Shown: positions 26,275 to 33,972 of the stretch, piece by piece
How positions within the stretch are numbered: the stretch's first letter is position 1
How the letters are laid out: each line of letters opens with the position of its first letter
Assembly (NCBI RefSeq): GCF_000346485.2
Contig: NZ_KQ976354.1
Span: forward strand, 11,304,341 to 11,368,340
Reading direction: 5' to 3'
Source of the DNA: Scytonema hofmannii PCC 7110
GTDB taxonomy: Bacteria > Cyanobacteriota > Cyanobacteriia > Cyanobacteriales > Nostocaceae
DNA: 64,000 nt
Notes under the pieces: generated by a model
Told to the model about the DNA's origin: nothing
The model's input: the letters and a program-made list of their open reading frames with translations, nothing else
Database searches by the model: none
Program-made: the position numbers and the translations under genes

Positions 26275-26736
26275 TTATTCTTGTCCCAATTGTAGTAGTG
26301 TCTCGAATATGGGATCGCCAAAAGTCATCAACCGCATTGAAGGTGTTTCATCAAATACGCTTGGATAAAAAGTGACTGTATAGTCCTGTCCCTTGTATGT
26401 CAAGTACCAGATGCGATCGCCTTTATTCTCAAACTTTGCACCACAAGCTCTCAGAATAACTGAAGTGGTGAATAACTGCTCAACAGTTTCTGGAGTGAAG
26501 GGCGCAGGTGGAACGGGTTTTTGAATTTCTGCTAAGTCAGCTTCTAAATCCATTGCTACCATTTCTTCCATTGCTGGACGCAGTGGAGGTTTTTCTAGGA
26601 CTGAATCAAACTCAGACATTAAAACGTCCTCTTCTTCTGGGTCAGCACTCATTGCTGCTTGTTCAATAAAGGTTGGAACTTGCGCTAGGATTGGTTGAAG
26701 ATTACCTACTACGGTAGCAAAAGCATTGATGCGTTC
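26275..26736 (-). pseudogene. 3' fragment of the PLD-SNF2 helicase gene
   Basis: About 460 bp nearly identical to 29156-29615, the last 150 codons of the intact helicase (from the INAFATVVGNLQPILAQVP segment to the end). An ATG inside (MSADPEEED) could start a 125-aa product, but no promoter is obvious. The break at 26736 is abrupt. Confidence 0.9.
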
Positions 26737-26765
26737 GGCGCTTCGCCGCAGCGCTAGCTATCGTA

Positions 26766-27344
26766 TTATGGATTGAGATAGCTAGAAATGCCATTTTCGT
26801 AGGCTAGGGGAGAGCGATAACCTTCATCGATCATTTTCGCGTGAATAATATCAGCAGCAGACAAACAGAGGACTTTATTTTTAACCGCCTTGATAAGAAT
26901 GCCTAAAGTTCCTGTTAACCGAATCCCTCGTTCTTGAGCAAACTTTCTGGCATTCCCGTCATCAGAGGCAAAAACCCAGTTACGGTTATAGGCGATCGCC
27001 ATTGCTTCTGACTCCCCCGCACCAAATCGTTGACTGTACTCTATAGTTAACCGTAACTCAACAGCATCATCATTGGGATTAACCGCGTCTGATGGTGTTT
27101 GCAGCCAACCTTCATCCAACGCTTGATTAATTTCCTGTAGCTTAGTTCGATTTTGCAAATTAGCAGATGTGGAAGCGCTACTAATTCCTGCTTGGATTTC
27201 GCGTTGAACAGCCTTACCAATAAAGGCTCTACCCGTGTAGAGCCTTTGGAGGATATGGAAAACCTGTGCGAGAGCAAAATTACTCAGTACAGTGTTATCA
27301 AAAATTATTGGCGATGCCTCTAGTTCTGTACTTTTTGATTTCAC
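26766..27344 (-). CDS. PIN-like toxin (DUF3368-type), 192 aa
   Basis: Predicted ribonuclease of the PIN fold. The acidic residues expected for the active site are visible: Asp in IIFDNTVLSN, Glu in FGAGESEAMAIAYN, Asp pair in VFASDDGNARKFAQ. RLTGTLGILIKAVK is the usual DUF3368 C-terminal motif. It follows the UPF0175-like antitoxin gene by 35 bp and forms a toxin-antitoxin pair with it. Confidence 0.8.
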   Translation of the reverse strand: MKSKSTELEASPIIFDNTVLSNFALAQVFHILQRLYTGRAFIGKAVQREIQAGISSASTSANLQNRTKLQEINQALDEGWLQTPSDAVNPNDDAVELRLTIEYSQRFGAGESEAMAIAYNRNWVFASDDGNARKFAQERGIRLTGTLGILIKAVKNKVLCLSAADIIHAKMIDEGYRSPLAYENGISSYLNP

Positions 27345-27379
27345 TATGAATTTTTCCGTTCAATCTTCACACCAAATTG

Positions 27380-27643
27380 TTAAGCGTTCTCAATATCGCT
27401 TAAAAGTTCTAACTCAGAATTAACACCTAAATTAATAGGAATATTTCTGGCTTTTAATTCATCTTTTGCCTCTTCCAAAGTTATTTCTAACAGTTCAGCT
27501 AACTTACTTAAACTGATGTAACATAATTGGTATGTATCAAAAACCATCTCTATATACTCATTGGGAAACTTACTTAACTTTTCTGAGCGTGACGCATCTT
27601 CTCTACCAAGACGAATCCTGCGACCTAGTTCTGCGTAATCCAT
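27380..27643 (-). CDS. UPF0175-like antitoxin, 87 aa
   Basis: Small protein with a helix-turn-helix-like core (YISLSKLAELLEITLEEAKDEL) and the C-terminal LGVNSELELLSDIENA typical of UPF0175 antitoxins. These proteins bind their PIN partner and the operon promoter. The first 35 residues are charged. Confidence 0.7.
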   Translation of the reverse strand: MDYAELGRRIRLGREDASRSEKLSKFPNEYIEMVFDTYQLCYISLSKLAELLEITLEEAKDELKARNIPINLGVNSELELLSDIENA

Positions 27644-27781
27644 TCTCCTTTTAACCCAGATTTTGTTTGATAATCGAACACTTCATTCAATTTTAGAACG
27701 ATTTGACAAGAAATGCCCTCTTTTTATTGTTAGATTTTTGAACGCTATGCTAGCATATGTCTGATAATCGAAAAAAACTAT

Positions 27782-27908
27782 ATGTTTACTCAAACACAAT
27801 TCCTGAAATTCTTACAGGATAATGTTATGAATGGACTTCGCCTCAAAGATATACACGAACATGCTTTCTATTTAGCAGAGATAATGGCGATCGCGATTCG
27901 AGTTAATC
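27782..27908 (+). pseudogene. truncated 5' gene end at a duplication border
   Basis: An ATG on the plus strand gives MFTQTQFLKFLQDNVMNGL, RLKDIHEHAFYLAEIM, then runs into the border of the duplicated DUF7680 block near 27905. The helical, non-random composition suggests the beginning of a gene cut by that insertion. Evidence is weak. Confidence 0.3.
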
Positions 27909-28331
27909 TCCGAGTAGCACCCGAATTGCCCTCAAAGCCTGAGAACGTTTCCCATTACTAATCTTGGCAAACCAGTAGTGCGATTCTTCATTACTCATAG
28001 CAGTAATTCCTTTAGTAATATTAGCAATTCGCTCTGGTTTAGACAGGGGTTGTAAAGTTTGAAACAGTAAAGCTAAATTCACTCCAGATTCTTCACTTAA
28101 GATATAAGGACTTTGCCGAGCGCTCTTTAAAGTTTTGGGGTCATAGTTATTAGCTTTCAAACAATCATAAATTGCCTGTTTCGCCTGCACCAAAGCATTG
28201 CCCTTTAAACGCCCAATGCGCTTGGCAGAAGGACGCTTTTTTTCTCCCGCTTTCTTATAAGCACACTGGTACAACTCAAGGGCAAAGTTATTATTATCTG
28301 TAGGAACCACTCGCAATTGGAACTCTTGCAT
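27903..28331 (-). CDS. DUF7680-like protein, second copy
   Basis: 142 aa, identical to the protein at 40333-40761 except for the last residue (Asp here, Glu there). Family features: FQLRVVPTDNNNFALELYQC, LYQCAYKKAGEKKRPSAKR, and a helical C-terminus NEESHYWFAKISNGKRSQAL. Function unknown. The copy came together with the tail of the DUF499 gene and starts 1 nt after the stop of the ParE chimera, exactly as it starts 1 nt after DUF499 in the intact operon. Confidence 0.75.
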   Translation of the reverse strand: MQEFQLRVVPTDNNNFALELYQCAYKKAGEKKRPSAKRIGRLKGNALVQAKQAIYDCLKANNYDPKTLKSARQSPYILSEESGVNLALLFQTLQPLSKPERIANITKGITAMSNEESHYWFAKISNGKRSQALRAIRVLLGD

Positions 28332-28332
28332 C

Positions 28333-28692
28333 TCAGTAAGTTACTTTCGCCATCAACGATAGCCTCTCAACCGGGTTACGATTTAGGGCTTGTTTGATAG
28401 TACTGATTTCTGTGCCATCTGGTTGCACTGTTGCCCTGACTACACGTAAAATTTCAATTCCGTTATCTCTCACTCGGTAAAGAATGATGTAACCATTTAG
28501 AGGTACATCCCGTACATAATCTTTAATATCGGCATAGCTGCGTCCCATGTTAGGGAACTTGGCAAGATTCCTACATTTTTTATTAAACTCATCAACAAAA
28601 CGCTTTCCAGCATCAATACTACGACTCGTAAAATAATCAATAATTTCCTTTAAATCTTGATTTGCCTTTGGGGAGATAATATGTTGTTTCAT
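28333..28692 (-). CDS. ParE toxin fused to the C-terminus of the DUF499 ATPase (chimera)
   Basis: Residues 1-86 are a RelE/ParE toxin (ISPKANQDLKEIIDYF, FPNMGRSYADIKDYVRDVPL, YIILYRVRDNGIEILRVVR). Residues 87-119 (ATVQPDGTEISTIKQALNRN to the end) are the last 33 residues of the DUF499 ATPase with one change. The join is in frame and replaces the usual ParE end. The start overlaps the ParD-like antitoxin by ATGA. Whether the toxin is still active is unknown. Confidence 0.85.
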   Translation of the reverse strand: MKQHIISPKANQDLKEIIDYFTSRSIDAGKRFVDEFNKKCRNLAKFPNMGRSYADIKDYVRDVPLNGYIILYRVRDNGIEILRVVRATVQPDGTEISTIKQALNRNPVERLSLMAKVTY

Positions 28693-28943
28693 CCTTGGTT
28701 CTCTCTAGCTTTACGCAGTCGCTCAACTACAATTTCCCCATCAATGCCTTCACCTCTATCTAACTGTTCAGCAGCCACTTCTACTTTTTGACGAGTTTCT
28801 TCAACCCAATTTTGATAGCCTTTTTCCCACTCTCCTAATAGTTTCAGTGCTTTACTAATAACTGCTTCCGGATTTTTATATTTCCCTCTGGCAATTTGTA
28901 TTTGAATAAATTGCTCTTCTTCTGGCTTGAGTTGGATGTTCAT
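28689..28943 (-). CDS. ParD-type antitoxin, 84 aa
   Basis: Short protein with LKPEEEQFIQIQIARGKYKN and PEAVISKALKLLGEWE, the ribbon-helix-helix pattern of ParD/CopG antitoxins, then a charged toxin-binding tail. Its stop overlaps the ParE start by four bases. Confidence 0.8.
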   Translation of the reverse strand: MNIQLKPEEEQFIQIQIARGKYKNPEAVISKALKLLGEWEKGYQNWVEETRQKVEVAAEQLDRGEGIDGEIVVERLRKARENQG

Positions 28944-29013
28944 AACTTTTCTTTGTTCTAAATTCGCTCTTGTGCCTATATTATGACGTTTTTGCTCTCG
29001 CTTCCTTAATAGC

Positions 29014-29085
29014 TTATCCTAATGGAAGATGCTGCCATTTTTTAATATGCTTTGCATCAATATGCTTACTATCTGTTTCTGACAT
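29014..29085 (-). CDS. 23-codon micro-ORF with strong ribosome binding site
   Basis: AGAAGGAGA lies 5 bases before an ATG; the product MSETDSKHIDAKHIKKWQHL ends PLG. It may be the intact 5' end of a gene lost from this border, between the helicase and the ParD gene. It is included because the ribosome binding site is among the best in this region. Confidence 0.3.
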   Translation of the reverse strand: MSETDSKHIDAKHIKKWQHLPLG

Positions 29086-29152
29086 ATAATCTCCTTCTAA
29101 TCAAGTCGCTGTCGTCGCAACATTTGGTTTTCTATAAATTCTTGCGTCGTAG

Positions 29153-32100
29153 TTATGATTGTCCCAATTGTAGTAGTGTCTCGAATATGGGATCGCCAAA
29201 AGTCATCAACCGCATTGAAGGTGTTTCATCAAATACGCTTGGATAAAAAGTGACTGTATAGTCCTGTCCCTTGTATGTCAAGTACCAGATGCGATCGCCT
29301 TTATTCTCAAACTTTGCACCACAAGCTCTCAGAATAACTGAAGTGGTGAATAACTGCTCAACAGTTTCTGGAGTGAAGGGCGCAGGTGGAACGGGTTTTT
29401 GAATTTCTGCTAAGTCAGCTTCTAAATCCATTGCTACCATTTCTTCCATTGCTGGACGCAGTGGAGGTTTTTCTAGGACTGAATCAAACTCAGACATTAA
29501 AACGTCCTCTTCTTCTGGGTCAGCACTCATTGCTGCTTGTTCAATAAAGGTTGGAACTTGCGCTAGGATTGGTTGAAGATTGCCTACTACCGTAGCAAAA
29601 GCATTGATGCGTTCGCGCAATTTTCTATAAACTTTCGCCTCTACAGTCCCGTCATAATAAAAGTTGTGAATTTGCACTGTTGGGTATCTTTGCCCAATAC
29701 GGTCAATCCTCCCAATGCGCTGTTCAACTCGCATGGGATTCCAGGGCAGATCGTAATTGATTAACACTCCACAATTTTGCAAGTTTAAGCCTTCTGAAGC
29801 TGATTCAGTGCAGAGAAGAATCTTGATTTCTTCATTACGGAATTGCCGTTTAATTTCTTCTTTAGGAACTACAAACCATTTACCATTTTGGTAAAGTTCG
29901 CCACCACGACCAGAGTAACAAGCGACTTGCCCACCGTACAATAAACTCAAAGCATCCCGCAGGTAATCCATTGTATCAGTGTACTGAGTGAAAACGATGG
30001 CGCTTTCTCGCTCTGTTAATTCTTGGCGCAAAATTTTAAGAAATTGGGAAAGCTTGGTATCTTCTCCAGTGTTTTCAAACTGACTTAACAAATCTTCAAG
30101 ATATTGAATCTCTTGTGGGTCTACTTGTTCAAAATAGGATTCCATCCCGGTAATTACGGTATCATCTGCATCATCTAAATCAGCTAAATCGTCGTTAGTT
30201 AAAATGCTTCCCTGTTGGGTCAGTAAAAAGTCCAAACGACGTTGTAAGGATGATTTAATGGCAGAAAAGGAACTAGTTAATCGCTTGCGGTACAAAGTCA
30301 TCAAAAAACCCAAGCAGGAACGTTTGTCTTGCTGTGCGAGTTTGTAGAAATGACGCACGTAGTCGCTGACAGCTTTGTAAAGAGGAACTTCTCGCTGCGC
30401 TTCCAAAGAAATGGCATTATCTTGCACAACTCTAGTCGCAATATCCCGTTCTAGAAGTCCTTTACGATAGTATTGTCTCAGGGTATCGCGGGTGTGACGA
30501 AACATCAAATCTTTTAGGGGTGTGTTCACCGTCAAGTACTGGCGTGAGGCGGTGATGAAAGCTTCATCTGCTACTAACTGTTTGTGATTGAGGATTTTCT
30601 GACCTTGTTGCCAAGTGTCTCGTAGTTTGTATGCAAGGGCGCGTCCAGCGAAGCCATCCTGTAGGGATTCGTTCTTAGTTAGGAAGTGCGTTAATCTAGA
30701 ACAGGGTTGTCCCCCGTGCAGAAAGTAATCCTTGCACATGGCTTGCCAAAAGTCAAGCACCTCGCGTTTTGCACTCCCTTGTAGAGAGGAAAAATAATGA
30801 CAGAAATTGTCGCCGTAACTCCAATGTCCTTGCAGTCCCAACAAATGTAGTAAGTCGAAAATTTCTATGGCGTCAATTTGCATTGGAGTTGCTGACAGGA
30901 GAAGTAAGGATTTGGTGTTCTCTTTCAGTTGCTGCATTAACTCCAACAAGCGGTTGGGTGTTTCCTTCCTGTCTTGCGGGCTTTTACGTCTAGCATGGTG
31001 TGCTTCGTCTAATACAACTAAATCCCAAGGTTCTGCTTCTAAAAGCTGACGCATTCTCTCTGTTCTTCTTACCAAGTGAGAAGAAGCAAGGATTAAATTT
31101 TGAGTATTCCAAGGGTTAGTTGCTGCTGAGATGGTATGCTTGTAGGGGTCTTTAAATTCAGTAGAGGTATAACTCCAAAAATGGAGATTAAATTTCTCCC
31201 GCAATTCTTCTTGCCATTGTGGTTGAACGCTAGCAGGAGCAAGAATAAGTACCCTTTGCACCTTTTTAGCTAGCAGTAAATAACGCAGAACTAACCCGGT
31301 TTCAATGGTCTTTCCCAATCCAACTTCGTCGGCTATCAAATAACTTTGAGGAAATTTTTCGGCAACACAGCGTAGAATTTTAATTTGGTGAGGCCAGGGT
31401 TTGATGGGAATTGATTTAAGACAGAAATCCAAGCAACCAGAGTTTTCGTAAATGTTCGCTAGTTGGTTAAAGGTAAGGCGTTCTTCTTCTCTTGCTTCTG
31501 GAGAGATAACAGGAGTTCCTAGTTCGGATGTGGGTGTAAACTCTGGTGTATCTGGTTCCGATTGGGTGAGAGGTCGATTGTCAAATTCTGTTTGAATGTT
31601 CCAAGTTGGTTTTGAGGCTGGGGTGTAACGTAACAGCTTTTTCTGTACCGCTTCTGGAACTTCAAATATTCGCACATTAGGTGCTAAGTTGTACCAAAGT
31701 TGCTCAAATCTCACAACTTCTTCATTGACTCTATCGAGTTCTCGTCCACCTTCCCAAGAACAATAAACGTGAAAAGATTCTACATTTCTTTCCCAACCGC
31801 CAATAGATTCATTATTGGAACCGTTAAAAGCTAGGAGATCGCCACTATTATCAGTAAAAATTCCCACTTTTTCATGAAAGATATGCTGTGGATCTAGTTG
31901 TTCTTCACTGACTTCTGGAGTTCTATTTTCTTTTAAGGGAATAGCAATTTTAATATCTAAATATTGATTTTGAATCAACCAACTTAGAATTTCAAAATGT
32001 TTGAGTTGAACTAAGTTTTCTGGTGGTGTTAATTCAGCATCAAGACGGGTTAATAAAGCATCTCTCAGAGCATATCCTTGCTGAATAGCTTGTAAATCTT

Positions 32101-32323
32101 CAGCAGTAAACTGACATCCCATAATTAACCGCATTCGCCCTTGATTGTGCAGCATTGCACCCAAACCACGAGCGACTTTACTCAGAATAGCACTGCTGAA
32201 AAAGCCAGATTTGCGGTCATATTGAACAGCGGACTCTAGCGCTGGTATGTAGAAGTCAGCAATGGTATTGTGAGTATTGCTAGAATAGCTAATTTTCCAA
32301 GGATGTTCGCGAAGTTTTTTCAA
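29153..32323 (-). CDS. PLD-nuclease/SNF2 helicase of a DISARM/Hma-type defence system
   Basis: 1056 aa. Residues 1-215 form a phospholipase D-like domain (FYIPALESAVQYDRKSGFFS; HEKVGIF at 150 with GSNNES at 168). A Swi2/Snf2 helicase follows: Walker A ADEVGLGKT (331-339), DEAH (439-442), LLLSATPMQ, and motif VI RIGRIDRIGQ (about 870). The C-terminal 180 residues are specific to this family. The translation start is a TTG that begins three bases after the vapC stop and is in frame with vapC. It closely resembles the helicase of DISARM class 1 (DrmD) and Hma systems, which move along or remodel invader DNA. Confidence 0.88.
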   Translation of the reverse strand: MKKLREHPWKISYSSNTHNTIADFYIPALESAVQYDRKSGFFSSAILSKVARGLGAMLHNQGRMRLIMGCQFTAEDLQAIQQGYALRDALLTRLDAELTPPENLVQLKHFEILSWLIQNQYLDIKIAIPLKENRTPEVSEEQLDPQHIFHEKVGIFTDNSGDLLAFNGSNNESIGGWERNVESFHVYCSWEGGRELDRVNEEVVRFEQLWYNLAPNVRIFEVPEAVQKKLLRYTPASKPTWNIQTEFDNRPLTQSEPDTPEFTPTSELGTPVISPEAREEERLTFNQLANIYENSGCLDFCLKSIPIKPWPHQIKILRCVAEKFPQSYLIADEVGLGKTIETGLVLRYLLLAKKVQRVLILAPASVQPQWQEELREKFNLHFWSYTSTEFKDPYKHTISAATNPWNTQNLILASSHLVRRTERMRQLLEAEPWDLVVLDEAHHARRKSPQDRKETPNRLLELMQQLKENTKSLLLLSATPMQIDAIEIFDLLHLLGLQGHWSYGDNFCHYFSSLQGSAKREVLDFWQAMCKDYFLHGGQPCSRLTHFLTKNESLQDGFAGRALAYKLRDTWQQGQKILNHKQLVADEAFITASRQYLTVNTPLKDLMFRHTRDTLRQYYRKGLLERDIATRVVQDNAISLEAQREVPLYKAVSDYVRHFYKLAQQDKRSCLGFLMTLYRKRLTSSFSAIKSSLQRRLDFLLTQQGSILTNDDLADLDDADDTVITGMESYFEQVDPQEIQYLEDLLSQFENTGEDTKLSQFLKILRQELTERESAIVFTQYTDTMDYLRDALSLLYGGQVACYSGRGGELYQNGKWFVVPKEEIKRQFRNEEIKILLCTESASEGLNLQNCGVLINYDLPWNPMRVEQRIGRIDRIGQRYPTVQIHNFYYDGTVEAKVYRKLRERINAFATVVGNLQPILAQVPTFIEQAAMSADPEEEDVLMSEFDSVLEKPPLRPAMEEMVAMDLEADLAEIQKPVPPAPFTPETVEQLFTTSVILRACGAKFENKGDRIWYLTYKGQDYTVTFYPSVFDETPSMRLMTFGDPIFETLLQLGQS

Positions 32324-32326
32324 TGA

Positions 32327-32716
32327 TTATAACCAATTTTCTAATTGTAAGTTAGGTATATTTTCAAAATCTTTAATATTGTTGGTGACGAGAATATCTT
32401 GACGGGAACGAGCAACAGACGCAATTAATGCATCAATTTCTCCTGTTGGTTTACCAATCCGTTTCAATTCACTCTGAATTTTGCCAAATTCTATAGCAGC
32501 ATTCAAATCAAATGGCTCAATAGGTAATAACTCGGACAGTTCTACAAGACTTTTTCGGTTTTTTTCAAGCTGTTGAGAACAGTAAATTCCCTGATAAAGC
32601 TCTGAAAGGACGATTGTAGAAAGATAGCATTGACTGAAAAAGCGATTGAATGTGGAGACCACTTTTGGATTATCATTCAGCAGTGCAATGCATATATTAG
32701 TATCTAGCAAGTACAT
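32327..32716 (-). CDS. VapC-like PIN toxin, pair 1
   Basis: 129-aa PIN ribonuclease: YLLDTNICIALLN (Asp), VLSELYQGIYCS (Glu), PTGEIDALIASVARSRQDIL (Glu/Asp), TNNIKDFENI (Asp). All four acidic residues of the active site are present. It overlaps the antitoxin stop by one base (TAATG). Confidence 0.9.
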   Translation of the reverse strand: MYLLDTNICIALLNDNPKVVSTFNRFFSQCYLSTIVLSELYQGIYCSQQLEKNRKSLVELSELLPIEPFDLNAAIEFGKIQSELKRIGKPTGEIDALIASVARSRQDILVTNNIKDFENIPNLQLENWL

Positions 32717-33000
32717 TAGCTATTATCCTGAGTATCAATTGAGTCTATGACTCTTCCTCTATAAGCGTGACGTTCTTTGTCTATTTCAGCAAAAATGTCT
32801 ATTAACTCAGGCTGATCTTTCCAAACTCCAAATAATTTATTGAGTCTTACTAATCTCTCCTCGTCGGTCAATCTTTTTTGAGTTTCACTATGTTCAATAG
32901 GAGGTTCTAAATCAATTGAAATTTCTACTCCATCTGGGATATTCTCAACTATTTCTAAGAGTTCAATAATTTGACCGCGTTTGATTCCTTTAACTTTCAT
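32716..33000 (-). CDS. antitoxin-like protein, pair 1 (94 aa)
   Basis: N-terminal strand segment MKVKGIKRGQIIELLEIVEN resembles small cyanobacterial VapB-type antitoxins; the C-terminal part is charged and helical (DEERLVRLNKLFG). It is a paralogue of the 84-aa protein at 33527. Confidence 0.75.
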   Translation of the reverse strand: MKVKGIKRGQIIELLEIVENIPDGVEISIDLEPPIEHSETQKRLTDEERLVRLNKLFGVWKDQPELIDIFAEIDKERHAYRGRVIDSIDTQDNS

Positions 33001-33077
33001 TGACTAAGCTCCTTCTGTAATGGATAGTTATTATTTATCAAGTCTACCTTAAGAATGGAGAACTGACACTCAATATT

Positions 33078-33118
33078 CAGCGATTTTGTGTATAAGGATG
33101 TTCGCGAAGTTTTTTCAA
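33078..33118 (-). repeat. duplicated 5' end of the helicase gene
   Basis: Just past the second vapC the first eight codons of the helicase recur (TTG AAA AAA CTT CGC GAA CAT CC), then diverge and stop. It marks the end of a tandem duplication unit made of the vapBC pair and the helicase start. Confidence 0.85.
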
Positions 33119-33121
33119 TGA

Positions 33122-33511
33122 CTATAACCAGTTTTCTAATTGTAAGTTAGGTATATTTTCAAAATGCTTGATATTATTTGTGACAAGAATATCTTGACGA
33201 GAACGAGCAACAGCAGCAATCAATGCGTCGATTTCACCTGTTGGTCTGCCAATTCGTCTTAATTCAGCTTGAATTTTGCCAAATTCTTCTGAAGCATTTT
33301 TGTCGAATGGAACAACAATTATTCTACTAGAGAATTCATTTAATCTTTGAAGATTCTGTTCAATTTTTTGAGAGCAATATGCACCTTTATAAAGTTCTGC
33401 TAGTACAATTGTTGGGATATAAGAGTTGTTGAATTTTGCATAAAATTGTGCTAGCGCTTGAGGGTTTTGGTTACTCAGCGCGATACAAATATTGGTATCT
33501 AACAAATACAC
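33122..33511 (-). CDS. VapC-like PIN toxin, pair 2
   Basis: Paralogue of the toxin at 32327; the last 45 residues are almost identical (RPTGEIDALIAAVARSRQDI), while the N-terminal half has diverged. All four acidic positions are kept: LLDTN, LAELY, GEIDA, NNIKHFEN region. Confidence 0.9.
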   Translation of the reverse strand: MYLLDTNICIALSNQNPQALAQFYAKFNNSYIPTIVLAELYKGAYCSQKIEQNLQRLNEFSSRIIVVPFDKNASEEFGKIQAELRRIGRPTGEIDALIAAVARSRQDILVTNNIKHFENIPNLQLENWL

Positions 33512-33526
33512 AATTCCCTCCTCTAT

Positions 33527-33781
33527 TTATGAGGATTGCCCATACAGTCTTTGCCATTCTGCATTCTTCTCTTTTTCTAATTCTTCCATTGTTTTGATAA
33601 AATCTTCCTTGCCTTCCCAATCTGTTTCAAAAAACTCTTTTAGCTTATGCAATCTTTCTTCATCACTTATCAAGTGAGCTTCACGAATTTCAACCATGAC
33701 TTCTGTCCCATCAGGAACACTAACGTCTTGTAAGAGTTCAATGGTTTGACCGCGTTTTATTCCTCTAACTTTCATTTCCAT
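33527..33781 (-). CDS. antitoxin-like protein, pair 2 (84 aa)
   Basis: MKVRGIKRGQTIELLQDVSV, then VPDGTEVMVEIRE and a helical charged tail (EERLHKLKEFFETDW). Partner of the PIN toxin 15 bp downstream. Confidence 0.75.
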   Translation of the reverse strand: MEMKVRGIKRGQTIELLQDVSVPDGTEVMVEIREAHLISDEERLHKLKEFFETDWEGKEDFIKTMEELEKEKNAEWQRLYGQSS

Positions 33782-33972
33782 ATTTCTCCAATAATTGCTA
33801 GTTGTTTTTCATCAATTTTAGCGTTAGTGTAAGTTACAGAGTTTTAGGAGTATAGTTTGCGATGATACTACACGTTCTTTAATTCTGCAACCAGCAAGGC
33901 TATAAAGTCAGCAACCCATAAATTACGTCGCTCCTTCTGTTAATGGTTGACGGTTGACTGTAATTTTTAGTT

